Assembly: GCA_018524725.1 (NCBI GenBank)
Contig: JAEUWP010000335.1
Span: forward strand, 124,001-188,000
Direction of reading: 5' to 3'
Length of the DNA: 64,000 nt
Source: Podaxis mareebaensis
Lineage: Eukaryota; Basidiomycota; Agaricomycetes; Agaricales; Agaricaceae
A model generated the notes under the pieces. It saw only the letters and a list, made by a program, of their open reading frames with translations. It did no database searches and was not told where the DNA came from. A program made the translations under genes and the position numbers. The first letter of the stretch is position 1; the number at the start of each line of letters is the position of its first letter. Shown piece by piece: positions 25,001-37,386 of this stretch.

Positions 25001-26427
25001 CCTCGGTCTCTGCATCGGTCTCTGCATCACCCCAGGGTCCACGAGCGCTCTTCTTCGCATGACGACGAGCTTGTACGGTGGGATCCTGACTGTCACTGAT
25101 GTTGCCGGAGACATCAGCACGCAAATTTTTCAGTCGAGAGGCTATCATGGATTGAGCGGACTCTTTACGAGAACGTCCAGCCTCTAAGGTACGCCGAATA
25201 GCGTTGCTCCGTTCTGCGTCGGCATGGGACCACACGGTCAGGCACACACCGTAATATGTTACGATGTTGCTCGGCGTTTGGGTGACGTTGGTCGTATTCG
25301 CGGTGGCAGCAGCGTTGTGAGACCCGTGCCCCAGGAGGCTTGGGGGACCTAGATAGGCAGAGGAAGGCCTGGCAAACGGATCATCCGAATAAGGGTATGC
25401 AAACGTAGCAGCCGTAGAGCGGTTCTCGGCTGTCGAGAGGACCGAGGCCCTCAAGAGATCACCGGAAGGCGTGGGGGCCAATGGGGTGCTCGGCGCAGGT
25501 AGGGTGAACGTAAACGTATGAATAGTTGATGCTGGCTGAAGCGTCGAGGCGATTACTTCAACTTCGCGTGTGAACGATAGCTAGAGGTCGAGCGTTCAGT
25601 TTCTTCGTAACTCTATGCCAACATTAAGAAAGGTTTACCTTGAGAGCCTTTGAGAGCATCTTTCCAACTTCTTGCTTGCTTAGAGCGCCCGCACCCTTGA
25701 CAACCTCTTCTCCCTTTCCGCGCTTCTTCTTCTTTCCCCCGCCAGCACCAGGGCTAACGGTACTGCCGAGTACCTCTGGCCTCCACCAACGATTGACGGC
25801 GCCCTCGCTATGGTGGAGCCCCAAGACCGAATCTGGATCGGCCAGAGTCCATGTATGCGGGGACTTGGGCAATCCTGAGACGACATAAAGAGAGGTAAGC
25901 GGTAGAGTGGGGACGTGGGAGCCAACCGGGGTGGCCTCCCTGGCCGAACGCGTCGAAACTATGGAGTTGCGAGCAGAAGCGGGTATGGGCTCCATGCTCC
26001 TGCGATGCTTGATGCCCAAAACGCGGGAAGCCTTGTCAATACGGTGGTGGGAAAGAGGAGCAGGGACGGTCACGGTGGGAGGGGAGACAGTAATGTAGTC
26101 TAGTTCATCCGCGAGGGCAGGCTCCTGGGAGGGAGCGGAGGTGACGGTTGTGGTAGGAGAAGGAGGACGATTATCGCTGGTATTAGTTGAAAGGTGGTTG
26201 TTCTCAAGGGAGATGTTGATGATCGGAGAAGTACCCGAGCTTGTTGGCTGTCCTGTCTCCTTTTTCGGATCGAGCTTGCCTGTGATCTTTTGAGGTGTCG
26301 AACGCGCCCGTTTCTCCCTTCCGTTCAGCGATTGGTCAGAAAGGGTTGATTTAAGCACCCTTTCGGTTGGAAGCGGGCTCGCAGCAACAGCCGTGGCAGG
26401 CAGCATAGGGCGGCGGTAGGAAGCCAT
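22009..26427 (-). CDS. DENN (AEX-3) domain protein with C-terminal coiled coil
   Basis: This is a probable Rab guanine-nucleotide exchange factor, since DENN domains activate Rab GTPases in vesicle traffic. The start at 26427 encodes MASYRRPMLPATAV. The first exon is Ser/Pro-rich and disordered. The upstream DENN module is visible at 25480-24880 (NIVTYYGVCLTVWSHADAER). The central DENN module lies at 24600-24150 (FTMWPLFKCLNIDNILTICE, then PTGRILFFSRYPAMLG and YLVELRGWDGIALPAVHSR). The downstream DENN part follows at 24010-23700. From about 23620 to 22720 there is a long charged coiled coil with heptad-like ETEAAHYEAVQELARMKETM. An acidic/basic low-complexity segment and a Ser/Thr-rich tail end at 22009. 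Introns are about 50-60 bp. Which Rab it acts on cannot be said, and I do not recognise a named yeast orthologue. Confidence 0.85.
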
Positions 26428-27315
26428 AATAGTGACCAGAGCGCGAAATAGGAGAGAAAAATACGAAAGAGTGTGGGGGGGATCAGCCTTGCGGCAATGA
26501 AGGATAAAGCAGAGAGAGTAGAAAGGTACTAAAGGTAAACGAGCATGGGGGATATAGGCTCGCTATACGGCAGTGAGAATAAGGCAAGGTCTAAAATCAT
26601 ACGTACCGAACTCAGGGCCCCCCTAAAGGAACTTCGCTTAGGTACCTCTTCATATGAATCATATCCACATGCCGTCATAGTTGGCACTAGCCTCTTCATC
26701 ACATAACCCCGCTGTTGCTGCACCCTCTCTAGCGTATGCACGGAACCCTTTCTCCGTAACCTTGGTCTCTGCAGTTGAGGAGACACAAAACATGTCTTTT
26801 CCAAGTTGTCCTCGACCAGAATGCAAACAGAAACATAGTCACGTGGTAACGACAATGTCTCACGCCAATGGTTCCGTTGATCTGGCGAGTCTATTTGTCG
26901 GCGCCATCCCACGGTTGAAATTTTCAATGAAGCCTCACATGGACTTATGGTTGAACCCCTCCGCAAAGCATAACCGGCTGAACAAGAGCCGCAAATTCAT
27001 GGCATCGTCTTTCTTTAGTGCTTGTAAACGCACGCAAAACTGTACGAGTCCGAACATTGGAAGACGCACCTGGCGCCACCAGGAACAAATCAAGGATCGA
27101 CCCGTATCCGACCAATGTAAACAGAGAATGATGAGTGCTCGAGTAATCGGGTCGGGAGGGATCCGGCCAGGTCACGTAGGTTCACAGAGCAACAGTGCGG
27201 CAGCGTTGAATGTTCAACATGTTTAAAAATCCTGCATTAAAGTATGCCTCTGGTACACCGAAAGACAAGGAATACATAGGTACATGTACAACATGACGAA
27301 AAGGCGAAAGGTCCA
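26428..27315. other. Upstream region of the DENN gene (888 bp), no supported gene
   Basis: Overlapping open frames exist on both strands: 181 codons plus at 26681-27226, and 145 and 76 codons minus at 26966-26529 and 27175-26945. None resembles a family I know or has coherent splice partners. The region includes a CACGTG at 26840. It could be promoter and UTR, or carry a lineage-specific gene. Confidence 0.4.
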
Positions 27316-29410
27316 TCATTTACGTTTAAAGAGAACATCCCTAAGCCATCTCCAGCGCTTTTCGAGTCCTCGTCCGCGACCGACATCTTCTGATGATTCT
27401 GTAACAATCTGCTCAGTGGGAATTGTGCCAGGACCTGGACCACCACAAATTCCCAAAGATCCCCTAACATCGCCCTCGCTGACAGACCTCTCATGCGACC
27501 GGAATCTCTGCTCTATATCACCAACGCCTAACCCACTCAATTTCCTTCTTCGTTCTTTAGGCACAATCGCAAATCCGGGACTGACGGGTGAAAGCCCAAT
27601 CTGCAAACCGGTTCCAAGAGTTGATACGGTAGTGTTCAGAGGCGGAGAAAATGCATTGGAAGGATGGGAAGTAGCCCGTTGATGTGAAGAGGACGAAAAG
27701 CGTTGGGTATCAGCCGTCATCGTTGGTCGCCGCTGAATAAACCTCGTTCGGAAAGACGGAGGCGACAAAAGAGTGCCACTCGAATACATAGTGTGTCGGG
27801 GGCGAGGGTGTGGGTGAGAAGATTGAGCAGATGCTCCAGTTTCAGAAGTAACGAGTGATGTCGGAAGGCTGGTTTGAAGAGGTTCTGATCGTGTTTGTCG
27901 CTCGATAGGTATCGGGCCAAAGGTCGAATTGGGAACGGAGATGGAGCTGTCCGAATTCGACACTTGATACCCTAGTTCGGGAGGACAACTACCCTCTCCC
28001 TCCGCGCGATCGGTGTTGATACCAAGAGCTTCGTCGCTTACATCCTCTTCTTCCTCGCCCCAAGTCCCCACATCTACGCCGCCACCGCCCGACTGGATGC
28101 TGACAACCCAAACACCGCCCAACAAGATGACAATGCCCAAAGCAACCAACAACAAATGAAATGCTTTGATGAGCTGCAACTGGTCGAAATAAATGAGCCC
28201 ATTAACAATAGAGGAGATATTGTAGAAACAGAAAGCCGCTGTTGTATCATTAGCCTTTTTTCGTACCCTTCAGGGACAAGAAACCACATACATGGACAGA
28301 CCAAAGTTGGGTTGGCAAGAATGAGTGCCTTGTGGAGATACCACATTTGGAGAAGAGCAAAGATGATGAGCCCTAAAACTAGAACCCATGACTCCCAACG
28401 GAGGAACTGGTTCTTTCCTCCAACAGTGAGCAAGAGCAGTTCAACACCACTTTTGGCAAATATCAAACACATCCCGGATATTATACCAGATATAGACGCA
28501 TAGGAAATGGAAAGAAGGATGGGAGTACGGTCCACAGAGTCAAGCAACGTCCGTTCTGCATTACATGCCGACGAGGATGGTCGAGATCGATCTATCTTCC
28601 TGTCCAACAGAGGGGTCGCCTCGTTAATTGTAGCATCGTCAGACAACATGCTAGAGGCATTGCTCAACGCCGTGATGTCAACAGAACAATCAACATTACA
28701 TCTTGCAGCCACCCGAGAGGATTGGCATTCGGATTCCAAGACTTTAGAAACTCTGTGGGACCAGGAAAACTCCCCAATATGTGTCTATAGGAGATGTTGA
28801 GAGAGAATTCAAACGGGAATGGAACGCGCCAACATACTAAGCCAAGGCATACAAATACCACCATGCCAAGAAGAGAGAAATATACGACGAAGGCGGGGCG
28901 CCGGAAAAGCTCTAATAGATCCTCCAATGAATGCGTCGGCTCTGGTACAATCCCGAAGACAGCGATGAGGACAGCACCGCCTGCTATCAAGATAGTACCA
29001 AGAATCATCCACGGGGAGAAGACGTCACCAAGGATAAGGCGAGCGAAGAAGGCGTTCCACAGAAGTGAAACAGCCCCCAGAGGAGCGAGAATAACCACAG
29101 GCAGCGAGGCAATCTGGACCAGGGAGCCAATAAGGTTCGACAGAATAAAGATCGCAAATCCTAGCAACCACAGTCTGTTGAACGATTATTGCGTATTAGA
29201 TACACGTCATATAAAATCATTATTCACGAACGGTCGTCGATGCTCCACACGCTGGTGATGCTTAGGGAGGCTCTGGTTTATGACATGGCTCTTACGTTGA
29301 ATAGTAAGACCCAAGGATTGAACGAATGAAGCGAGAAGACCGATGAATATGCCGAGGGGAATGGAGATATGAGTGTTATCGAACAATGGCTGAGCCGTTG
29401 TGGGCTCCAT
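27316..29410 (-). CDS. NIPA-type magnesium transporter with long C-terminal tail
   Basis: This is a multi-pass membrane protein of the NIPA (DUF803) magnesium transporter family. The start at 29410 encodes MEPTTAQPLFDN and is followed by helix 1 (IPLGIFIGLLASFVQSLGLT) and a QRKSHV loop. A splice joins RRP to LWLLGFAIFILSNLIGSLVQ. The conserved family block follows: APLGAVSLLWNAFFARLILG and ILGTILIAGGAVLIAVFGIV (about 29100-28950). The exon 28740-28290 encodes a hydrophilic loop and then helices such as SISYASISGIISGMCLIFAK. The last membrane span is at about 28150-28090. After it comes an unusually long cytosolic tail of about 250 residues, rich in Ser, Pro and Arg (28080-27316). The transport core is clear. 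The tail looks disordered and its role is unknown. It is divergent from the AGTRAP-like gene (269 bp between starts). Confidence 0.88.
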
Positions 29411-29679
29411 CCGGAATCGAGAGAATACGAGGGTGTGGTGGTGACAGAAGGTGAAGAACAAGTTATCTTAACCGCATGTGTATTTTACCGGAGATTCTGC
29501 CACCACAAGTCGAAAATAGTAGATGGTTGTTAGAGAGAGAGGAGAGTAATGCGTTAACACCGCTCAAGTGCACGCTCCCAGTCTTCGCGCAGTCACGTGG
29601 AATGCTGCCAACGATGGGATACCCCCGTCAATACCATGGGCCTTCTTCAACCAAGCCTCAACTTCCCTCACTAGGTGCC

Positions 29680-30396
29680 ATGGATTTCGTACAGGGACTT
29701 GACCCGTCAAAACTTGTCTTCGGTGGTGTGGTCAGCTGTCGTAAAATGGCCATCCGCTTCACAGAACTGACGTTCATTTCCTTAGGTGTTGTCATTCCTC
29801 TTGTCACTATCCTCGTCTCCCCCGTACAATCTTCCGATCTACTTGTTTGGAACCTACGCACAAGAACAAACTGCTGCCGTTCAATCGTTACAGACTGTAT
29901 GGCGGCCTAGTATTCCGTAACTGAGATTGCTCACTTAGGTACTCAGTTTACTGGCTTGCTAGCCATCTCGGCCGTTTTCGATGTCATCTGGATGATATGG
30001 AATGACCAGAGTGGATTCATCAAGTTTCTGACGGTCATCCTCACACTTTTAAAGGTCCGTCGACGATTACTTAACCCAATGATATCTCAATGTTGTCGCA
30101 TAGATACCAACTTGCTTCAGCTTCCTTCTTGTTATGCGACAAAGAGGGACTCAGTTTGGTGGCTTAGGGGGTGTTGAAGGCACCACGGGTATTTTAACTC
30201 ATAACTTTTGCTTTGCTTTGGCTGACACATCTCACCAGTATGGTCGATGCCTGGTGGTTTCACGTCTGGTGGTAGAGATGGATACCAAAACGTCGACGAT
30301 GAAAGCTACAACCACCAATCCAGGGCCACCGCGAAAACCACAACAGCAGCAACGACAGCCAACCCTTCCGCACCTGGAGCATATGAGACGGTATAA
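29680..30396 (+). CDS. Small multi-pass membrane protein, AGTRAP-like
   Basis: The gene has five exons, and the spliced protein is about 150 residues. It starts MDFVQGLDPSKLVFGG; intron 1 is 29728-29785, and the second exon begins VLSFLLSLSSSPPYN. Three hydrophobic segments follow: VLSFLLSL to YLFGTYA, FTGLLAISAVFDVIWMIW, and FIKFLTVILTLLKIPTCFSF. Then comes a polar MRQRGTQFGGLGG stretch and a Gly/Thr/Ala-rich tail ending GAYETV. The helix spacing, the LL-x4-DI/VIW helix and the LLK-x-P-x-CF helix followed by an RG motif resemble metazoan AGTRAP (type-1 angiotensin II receptor-associated protein). That resemblance is from memory. No enzymatic motif is visible. Function in a fungus is unknown. 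Possible roles are endomembrane cargo or receptor trafficking. It is tail-to-tail with REV3, with only 29 bp between stops. Confidence 0.7.
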
Positions 30397-30425
30397 TGAA
30401 TGCTGCTCGGTTTCTGTACAATACC

Positions 30426-33400
30426 TCATACATCTGCTAGAGCGGAGTCTGACACGTCCTCTGAGCTAAATTGTAGCATCCTGAATCGATCCGAATCTAG
30501 TTCATCCACGAGAATATTCATGGTTTCCGCCATCTCGAGCTTATGCTCCGCTCTCTTGCGCGCGTACAACCAAGGGCAATCCAATGATTCGCACTCCACC
30601 TGCTCGCCTGGTGCTATACCGGAGCAGGTGGTACAGATTTCATGTGTAGACAACAGTCGTTGTTCAAATTTTCCGATTTTCGCACCGAGGATGGCCACGC
30701 TTGATTGAGAAGACATGATGCACTCCTCGCACAGATCTAGTGTCGTGGGTTTGATGAGTTCACGAAATCCTGTGGGCATTCACCATACCTGCAAAAGCGG
30801 GTTCTCCGCAAGCGAGACATTGACCACTATGGAAATGCTCCTCGATGTCCCACCTACCGGGCGAAGCCAGTCGATCTTCTACATCAGGTACCAGCTTTTT
30901 GCGTTTGCTTGGTGAAGCTAGTACTGTCTCCCAGGACACATTCTTGGCTTTGGGCATTTCCGCGAACCATTGCTGTACATCAGCCCCAACAAGGTTAAAG
31001 ATCCGTTCAAGGGGAGGCATAAGCACATGCGTGATGTAATACATTGCGTCTAGTTGAAGGTGACTATCCCGGTGTTAGCGACAGAAATGACCACCGAAAG
31101 CCTAAGACTAACGAATGGTTGATCATCTCAAGTGGATCTATGGCCCTTTCCGCGAGCAATGTGCCAGGTTCACCGCGACTTATAACATACGGAATTCGTT
31201 CCCCATATTGGGGTTCATCGTTTGGGTCGAGAATCATCCTCCTAGCAGCAACCACTGCTCCGGGTGGCGGAGGTCCCTTACCGCTATGCAAAATCTTGCG
31301 TGGATACCCTTCACGGATGAATGATCAAGAAAACGCACCTGTACGTTCCCATTTTTACCTCTTTAGAGAAGATGAAATCTTGGACGGGGACCCGGTTTTC
31401 AAGGAGCTTGTACCAGGAACGGCAGCAGTAATCTTTGACTTGACTCAGATCCTGCGTGCGGAAAAGAATCCTACACCGCCATCGGTCTTGAGGGAACATC
31501 CAGGAGACGGCATCAACTTACTTCAAACAATTCTCGACAAGCTTTCGCTGGGCGAGAACGCCATCCCTTCGGACGGTCTCTATTCCCTTTGCATCAAAGG
31601 CCGGTTCTTTGTCATCAGGGTTCTCATATTTGAATCCGACGTAGCGCTTTTTCGCCATTAACACACATGGGTGGTAGACCTGCTTGTATGAGACTGGAGT
31701 TTGAAGAGTAAAGAGTCATACTACCTTTTCAAACTTGAGCTTGACGGGTACGGGGTTCTGAGAAGTGATTGTATCAGCCATTTCATTGCCTATTCGAAAT
31801 GCCTGCTCTCTCGTTTTTCCTGGAAGATAACTAGCGCCAATTGCTGAGAGCCGGCTTTTACGAGCGAGCCTCACACTTACACGAAAAGGCTGTCAGTGTC
31901 GCCATAAACGACCTGGTTAAACAAATCAGGACTTCCACTGCTGCGAAAAAGAGAAAACTCACCGTTGCGCCCCACTTCTCATTTCCATTGATCACGTCGA
32001 TGGCCTGGTGGGTGATCGTACGTGTGATACTCAAGGGGAAAAAAACCTTTAGTCTCACCTTTTCCAACGTCTCACGGCCCGTTTGAACGATACTGTCCGC
32101 TATCTCTACCGCAGGCATCCGGCCGGAGTAAGTTGCACCCGTATATCCATACGTAACATTGGCAATGTACTTCAGTGCCAATTGGCGCGCGTTGAGTACA
32201 CGGGTCAAAGCCTGTTGATATGCTCGCAAACGCTGTACGATCTAGCAAGAGTTTGGGCTAACCTTGTCAGACTTCACAGTCTTCATAGCCTGTTTTACCA
32301 TTACCCGTGTGTCCAGTAGCTCAATGAGCATACGACCAAGAAGGCCCTTTCGTACTTGTGGCTTCACGTACATGATACCATTCGGTGCAACTGACACACC
32401 GGTCAGCTAGAGCCCTGTGTTGATGTACCACTCACCCGTAGTATATTCCTGGAGGGCTTCCAAGATGCCGGGACCTAACTCCAAATTGGTTACTCCGAAT
32501 TTATACTTCCCTTGGAACGGTTTGACCCGACCAAGACAAGTCGAATAACAATAATTATATGCGATCATGACTGAAGGATACAACGACTGGAAGTCCAAGA
32601 CAACGAGAGGACTGGAATAGAAGGCAGACATCGGTTCCATGATGAGTGGCATACATTCCGCTGCATTCTGTTTTCCAACCTGAATAATGAATGAGACCCT
32701 ATGTTGTTCGAGTAATCAAAATCACCAACTAACGTCTGTTTTGCTTGGTGAAAGCAGGACGAAGTTTTCGGGCTTTGCAATGCGAAACATGAAGGATTCT
32801 ACTTTAAATTGCGATCCGCGACTGATAACGGAGTAGAAATCCACGCCAAAAATGCGCGCAAATTCTCTAGGTTGTTCCGTGAGTAAACTTTAGCCGGAAA
32901 ATTGAACTGTCGGCGTACGCTGTCTTTGTGACAATCTCAGTTTCTTCTAAAATACGCAGAGTCGCACAGGCATATGTCATCATATATTGCAGCAAATGAA
33001 CCATATGACTCGGCACGGGGCTATCGTACCATTTCGATAGTGTGGCAGTACTGTACCAGGGAATCCTAGACGCTTTTGTCAGAAGGGAATATTCCAGAAA
33101 CGGAATATGTTACCTCTGGTGCAGCACATGGAAAGCGACGCTCGACAGTGTATACGACGTCAGAGCTTTTTCTGACCGCATGATGCGCCAGGCGTTCAAA
33201 ACGTGTCTACCTGCAACCTTCAAACTTGAAGCTGTCTGCGAGCCCCATCGATCACTTCCATTTGCCCTCTGAGCAGGAGCTCGAGACAGGAAGTCCTGTA
33301 AGTCGAAGTCTGTAGGTCACGGCATGAGGCCTGAAGCTTCGTGAAGAAAGGATCTATGCCATCGGACCGCACCGTATTGTTTTGCACGAAGATTGAGGTA

Positions 33401-36172
33401 TCCCCAGGATGCCTTTTGGACTTCCCACCCGGTGAGGATGTCCGGATCAAACTCAGCCACAACATCGGAAATCCTGTTAAGCAGGTCCAACTCCGTGTCA
33501 ACAATGTCCAGTCGGAATTCGCGTATTCGCCTCGGGTTAAGCTGGACGTTCTGAATGGCGATGATTCCAGTATGGACATCTTCTGTTCCAGCAACCTGGA
33601 AGCCATAGACTGCTATGCAGATCGGATCGGAATCAGGGTCAGGTACTACTCTTTCATGAGCGGGTGCTGCGGGTTAGAGCGGATCTCAACATCCGAGACG
33701 GTCAAGGATGAAGGAGTCGCACCCATAACTTCCAGAGACATTATAGTCATATTCTGCTTGTTTCGTGAGGTATTGACGGCGTGTTTTACTGGGGAGTTTT
33801 TGAAGCCATATATGTTAAATTGTGTGGGTCCCTCGATCTGGGTCAAGGACGAAAACAAGGCCGGCGTCAATTGATCCTTACTCAAAGCGCGGACGGCCTC
33901 ACCTGTGAGCGGAACTCCTTCTGTGGCACCGACTGTCCCCGGGAGGGCCGCCGGCGCTGAAGCCAACGCTTCACTGTTCTTCGACTCGGTGGTAAAGCAG
34001 CGTATTCCCATCCAGACTGCGCTTGGAATTGTGGCCTGGCTACGAAGGATTGGTCTACTAGTTTCTCGGAAGTGGTCACAAACTCCTCTAATGACGAGAT
34101 GCCTTTGCCTCCCTTCAAGTGATATACCAACCCAGCAAACTCCCGCGGCTTTTCTGGCACATCTTCTCCATTGGAATAAAAGGGCGACAGATAGTTTTTG
34201 AAGGGGAGTTTTGATGACTCAAAAGTTGCAAACAGCTCGGCCCTGGTTGGAGGCAATTTCGTGTAAGTATACTGATTTTGACTTGATTTTCCGCATTTTT
34301 CATAGGCTCTGGTCAGCTGGAGGGAAGATAGAGGATGTATTCTAGCGAAGAGGGTGCTTTTAGGCATGCTTCTTTCGTGAAGGCAGGCAGTATCAGGGTC
34401 TGGGCATGAGGGTGTCACAGGCCGTTGGACATCTTCAAGCTGCCTCTCGTTCCTTGAAAAGTGAATAAATCTCGAACTCAATGATAGATAGACAGGGTGC
34501 ACATAGAGGACTCACTCTACAGTGTCAATTTCTTGAGTTTCCTCGTCCTGTTGTTGATGTTGTTGATGACTGACATAAAAGATCGTATCAAGTTCCGAAG
34601 GATGTTCTGCTTAACTCACGCCGGTTCTTTGCTGTAAGGGGCAATGCGGTCAGGACGGCACCAGAAGCAATATGACCAAAGTTACTAACTCTGGAAAAAG
34701 ACCAGAAGTTCGTTGCTGCCCGTCATCCAAGAATGGGTCTGGAGATGCCCTGCAGTGAATATGTGAGGTTGAGAGCGCATCACGAAAACAGGCGAACTTG
34801 CCTCCTTGATTCGGAACTGCTGCCCCCCCGCAGAGCATCGTCTCCATTCGAGATCCCAGCCTCGTCCTCCTGTTCAGTATCCGCTTCGACCTCTTCGTCT
34901 GTGGGTCCATGTCCTTCGCCGCCAGATTCAGCACCTTCTAGATCCTGTAGTTGATCCATCGCCTCGCGGTCCAGAAGAGCTTCATCGACATCGACTTCGC
35001 CCAGTTCCGCACTATCTTCTATAGCTGATAATCCTGTTTCGTCGAGTAGCGACTTGTCATGGATTGCAGCCTCCTCAGCTTCCCTCTTTCCAGGTCTCCA
35101 CGTTCTGTATTGCGGTTCCCAGAGAGCTTCAGTACTCTCGAAGACAGACATCACCTGGCTCTCCCATGTTTGGGTATTCTCGTAAATAGGTTGTTCCGAT
35201 GAACGCTCCTGTTCCAGCCGGGAACGTATTTCGTCCCACCAACGTGCCTCTGCCACCCAGCCACTGTCTACCTTTCTGGATCCTTCGCTTGGGTCGTTTG
35301 GCAGCTCAGGAGAAGGGTCTAAGCCACGCGCGCGACGGCGATTGCGTTCGTCCTCCCACAATTCGCGGACACTAGTAACAAGTGGTTCGGAAGGTCGTTC
35401 CGGACCGGGTATTACAAGGCTATGATGAAGTTTGCGTTCCGTTAGGTGGTTTCGATTCATGATCGCTGGAGCGATAACATCCAATTCCAGAGGCATACGT
35501 GTTTGTCGAGGATAGGGTGAAGACTTGACTGCGACGGGCATATCTATTTCAAGGTTGTCTTCGTCCTCCTGCATACCTCGTCGATACACATCGTTGATTT
35601 CGATGGATCCACACCCATATAGTCCAAAGTCGCACATGAATTGCAGAATAAAGCTGAGGTGACTCTCGTATACTTGAAAGCACTGGCTCATGACCGTGCC
35701 AGATTGCAGGATGGCTGCAGCGCGGCCCATAAGTCTCGGATCCAGCAGGAGTATTTTCAGGAAGGGCGAGTATCTTGCATGAAACCCGTAGAACTTGACG
35801 CCCTTCACCAGAAAAATGGCGCGTATATACTGAGACTTTGAGGAACTGGGATCGCGTTTCAGAGACAAGGCAATGGCATGGTTCAGCGACCGCTTTAGGT
35901 CCCTTATGTATCGCTTCACTATTGGATGGCAGATCAGTAAAACCATGCCGCTAGCGAACGGGGGTCGTGAAAGTACCGTTTCGCGGGTGCAATTTCGCGG
36001 GGTACTCGACATAGCAGTAAGGATATACTTGATGCACATAAAGACAGGTTTGCAACCCGACGGAAGATTGGCCGTATATTCGCAAGGTGGGAACCCGAGG
36101 AAGATGTGATCGATCAAGCGGCCCAGGATGAGAGAGAATATAGTCAATTTGGTGTATCTGAACCGTGAGCAT
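30426..36172 (-). CDS. REV3: DNA polymerase zeta catalytic subunit (translesion synthesis)
   Basis: This is a B-family DNA polymerase that extends past DNA lesions and underlies most induced mutagenesis. The start at 36172 encodes MLTVQIHQIDYILSHPGP. The Rev3-type N-terminal domain follows: LYVHQVYPYCYVEYP, FYGFHARYSPFLKI and ILQSGTVMSQCFQVYESHLS. A long acidic, Ser-rich insert spans about 35580-34800. The polymerase core shows motif A (DFQSLYPSVMIAYNYCYS, about 32610-32560), motif B (LALKYIANVTYGYTG, about 32180-32130) and motif C (VYGDTDS, near 31890) with its metal-binding aspartates. The C terminus has two Cys clusters: CLACGE to CEEC (zinc), and CTTC to CESLDC (the iron-sulphur CysB motif that binds Pol31/Pol32). 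The product is about 1,650 residues. The upstream region contains CACGTG at 36258-36263. Exon borders in the middle (34.5-32.7 kb) are approximate. Confidence 0.94.
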
Positions 36173-36368
36173 GGCAGAGTCTTTCACGGATACGAGGAGG
36201 TTTAGCTTGTAAGACCTCAGCAAGATTATGATATTCTATGCACATTGATCTCTCACTCACGTGCTACATAAACATAACGATCGTTGACCATCAGTTCGAA
36301 AATTCTTTACACAACTCAATACACTAATCATACATATTTAGGTTTGTTTCATGACCATCTTCCGACGA

Positions 36369-37386
36369 CTAGACGACGGTAAGAACCTGCTGTCCAATCC
36401 AACTTTCTCCAGGGCTGATTTTGACGAAGCCTCGGACAAAACCAGGTTCCACGCAAACGAATTTATCCCTAAGGAAACCATCAGTGTTGCCTTTGACAGG
36501 CAATAAAATTATTACGAGCTCACCATCCTCCCTCCTCCATATCCGATAACTTCTTACCTTCCTCTCGAGGATTCCAGATAACGACATTCGTCAGATTCTT
36601 GGTCTTAATATTTACTTCCCCGTTGGGCCAAGTTACTTTGTAGGCTCCAGGAGCATTCTCGTACACGAAGTCCGTGAAATTCCTAACGTCAACCTCTGCC
36701 CGTGATTCAATACGGCGGACAGCTTTTTCTTCGTCGCTTGCTTGTGTCTTATCATAATAGCCCAAGTTCTGGAGTGGTGTTATCTTCACGGACGAAGCGG
36801 GAACACGGAAGTAGTTATGGAAAAGTGCCTGGAATTCGAGATCGCCAGAGCTTTCGGATGGGTTATGGACGTGGAGATCGGTACTGAGTTGGTGTTCGGC
36901 CAAGGTAACGACATAGGCAAGTTTGAACTTCGGCTCATATTTGGAGGAAATCTGGCTTGTCGGACCCAAAGCTTTCAAACAGAATCAGAGTGTGCTTTGT
37001 TCAGTGAAGCTGGGATTACCCACTGAGTCTGACGGAAACGCCGACCTCATTATCCATGACAACGCTGTCGAATGACCACTCCTCGCTCCTTGCGAAACCA
37101 TGTTGAGGAAGCTTGAGATGTTCAGGGTGTGTAGGGGCCCCAAAACAGGGGAACACGACCGGAATACCGCCCCTGACTGGTTTCGAGCCATTAAGAGCGG
37201 CTTTGGATGATACAAAGAGTCTGTCGACGCCGTTCACTTTCCAAGAGATCACGGTAGCACCGTAATACAATACTTCAACTGTGGCACCCTAGAGCGCTTT
37301 TAATGAAAACAAAAGCTCAGCTCAGTCAACGGATGTACCTTGGGATGCTTGAGCACGACTTTATCCTCTAATCGATCGACTGGCAT
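36369..37386 (-). CDS. Glucose-6-phosphate 1-epimerase (hexose-6-phosphate mutarotase)
   Basis: This enzyme interconverts alpha and beta anomers of D-glucose 6-phosphate in the cytosol. It is the YMR099C-type aldose-1-epimerase-like family. The start at 37386 encodes MPVDRLEDKVVLKHPK, and the first intron (about 37340-37290) joins GATVEVLYYGATVISWKVNG. Visible family blocks are GGIPVVFPCFG with LPQHGFAR (catalytic His), FQALFHNYFRV, TKNLTNVVIWNP, and the final FVCVEPGFV, which carries the catalytic Glu. The length of about 300 residues fits. It has four exons with introns of 50-60 bp. It is divergent from the PP2A scaffold gene. An open frame at 37368-37736 upstream is not a convincing N-terminal extension. 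Confidence 0.92.
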
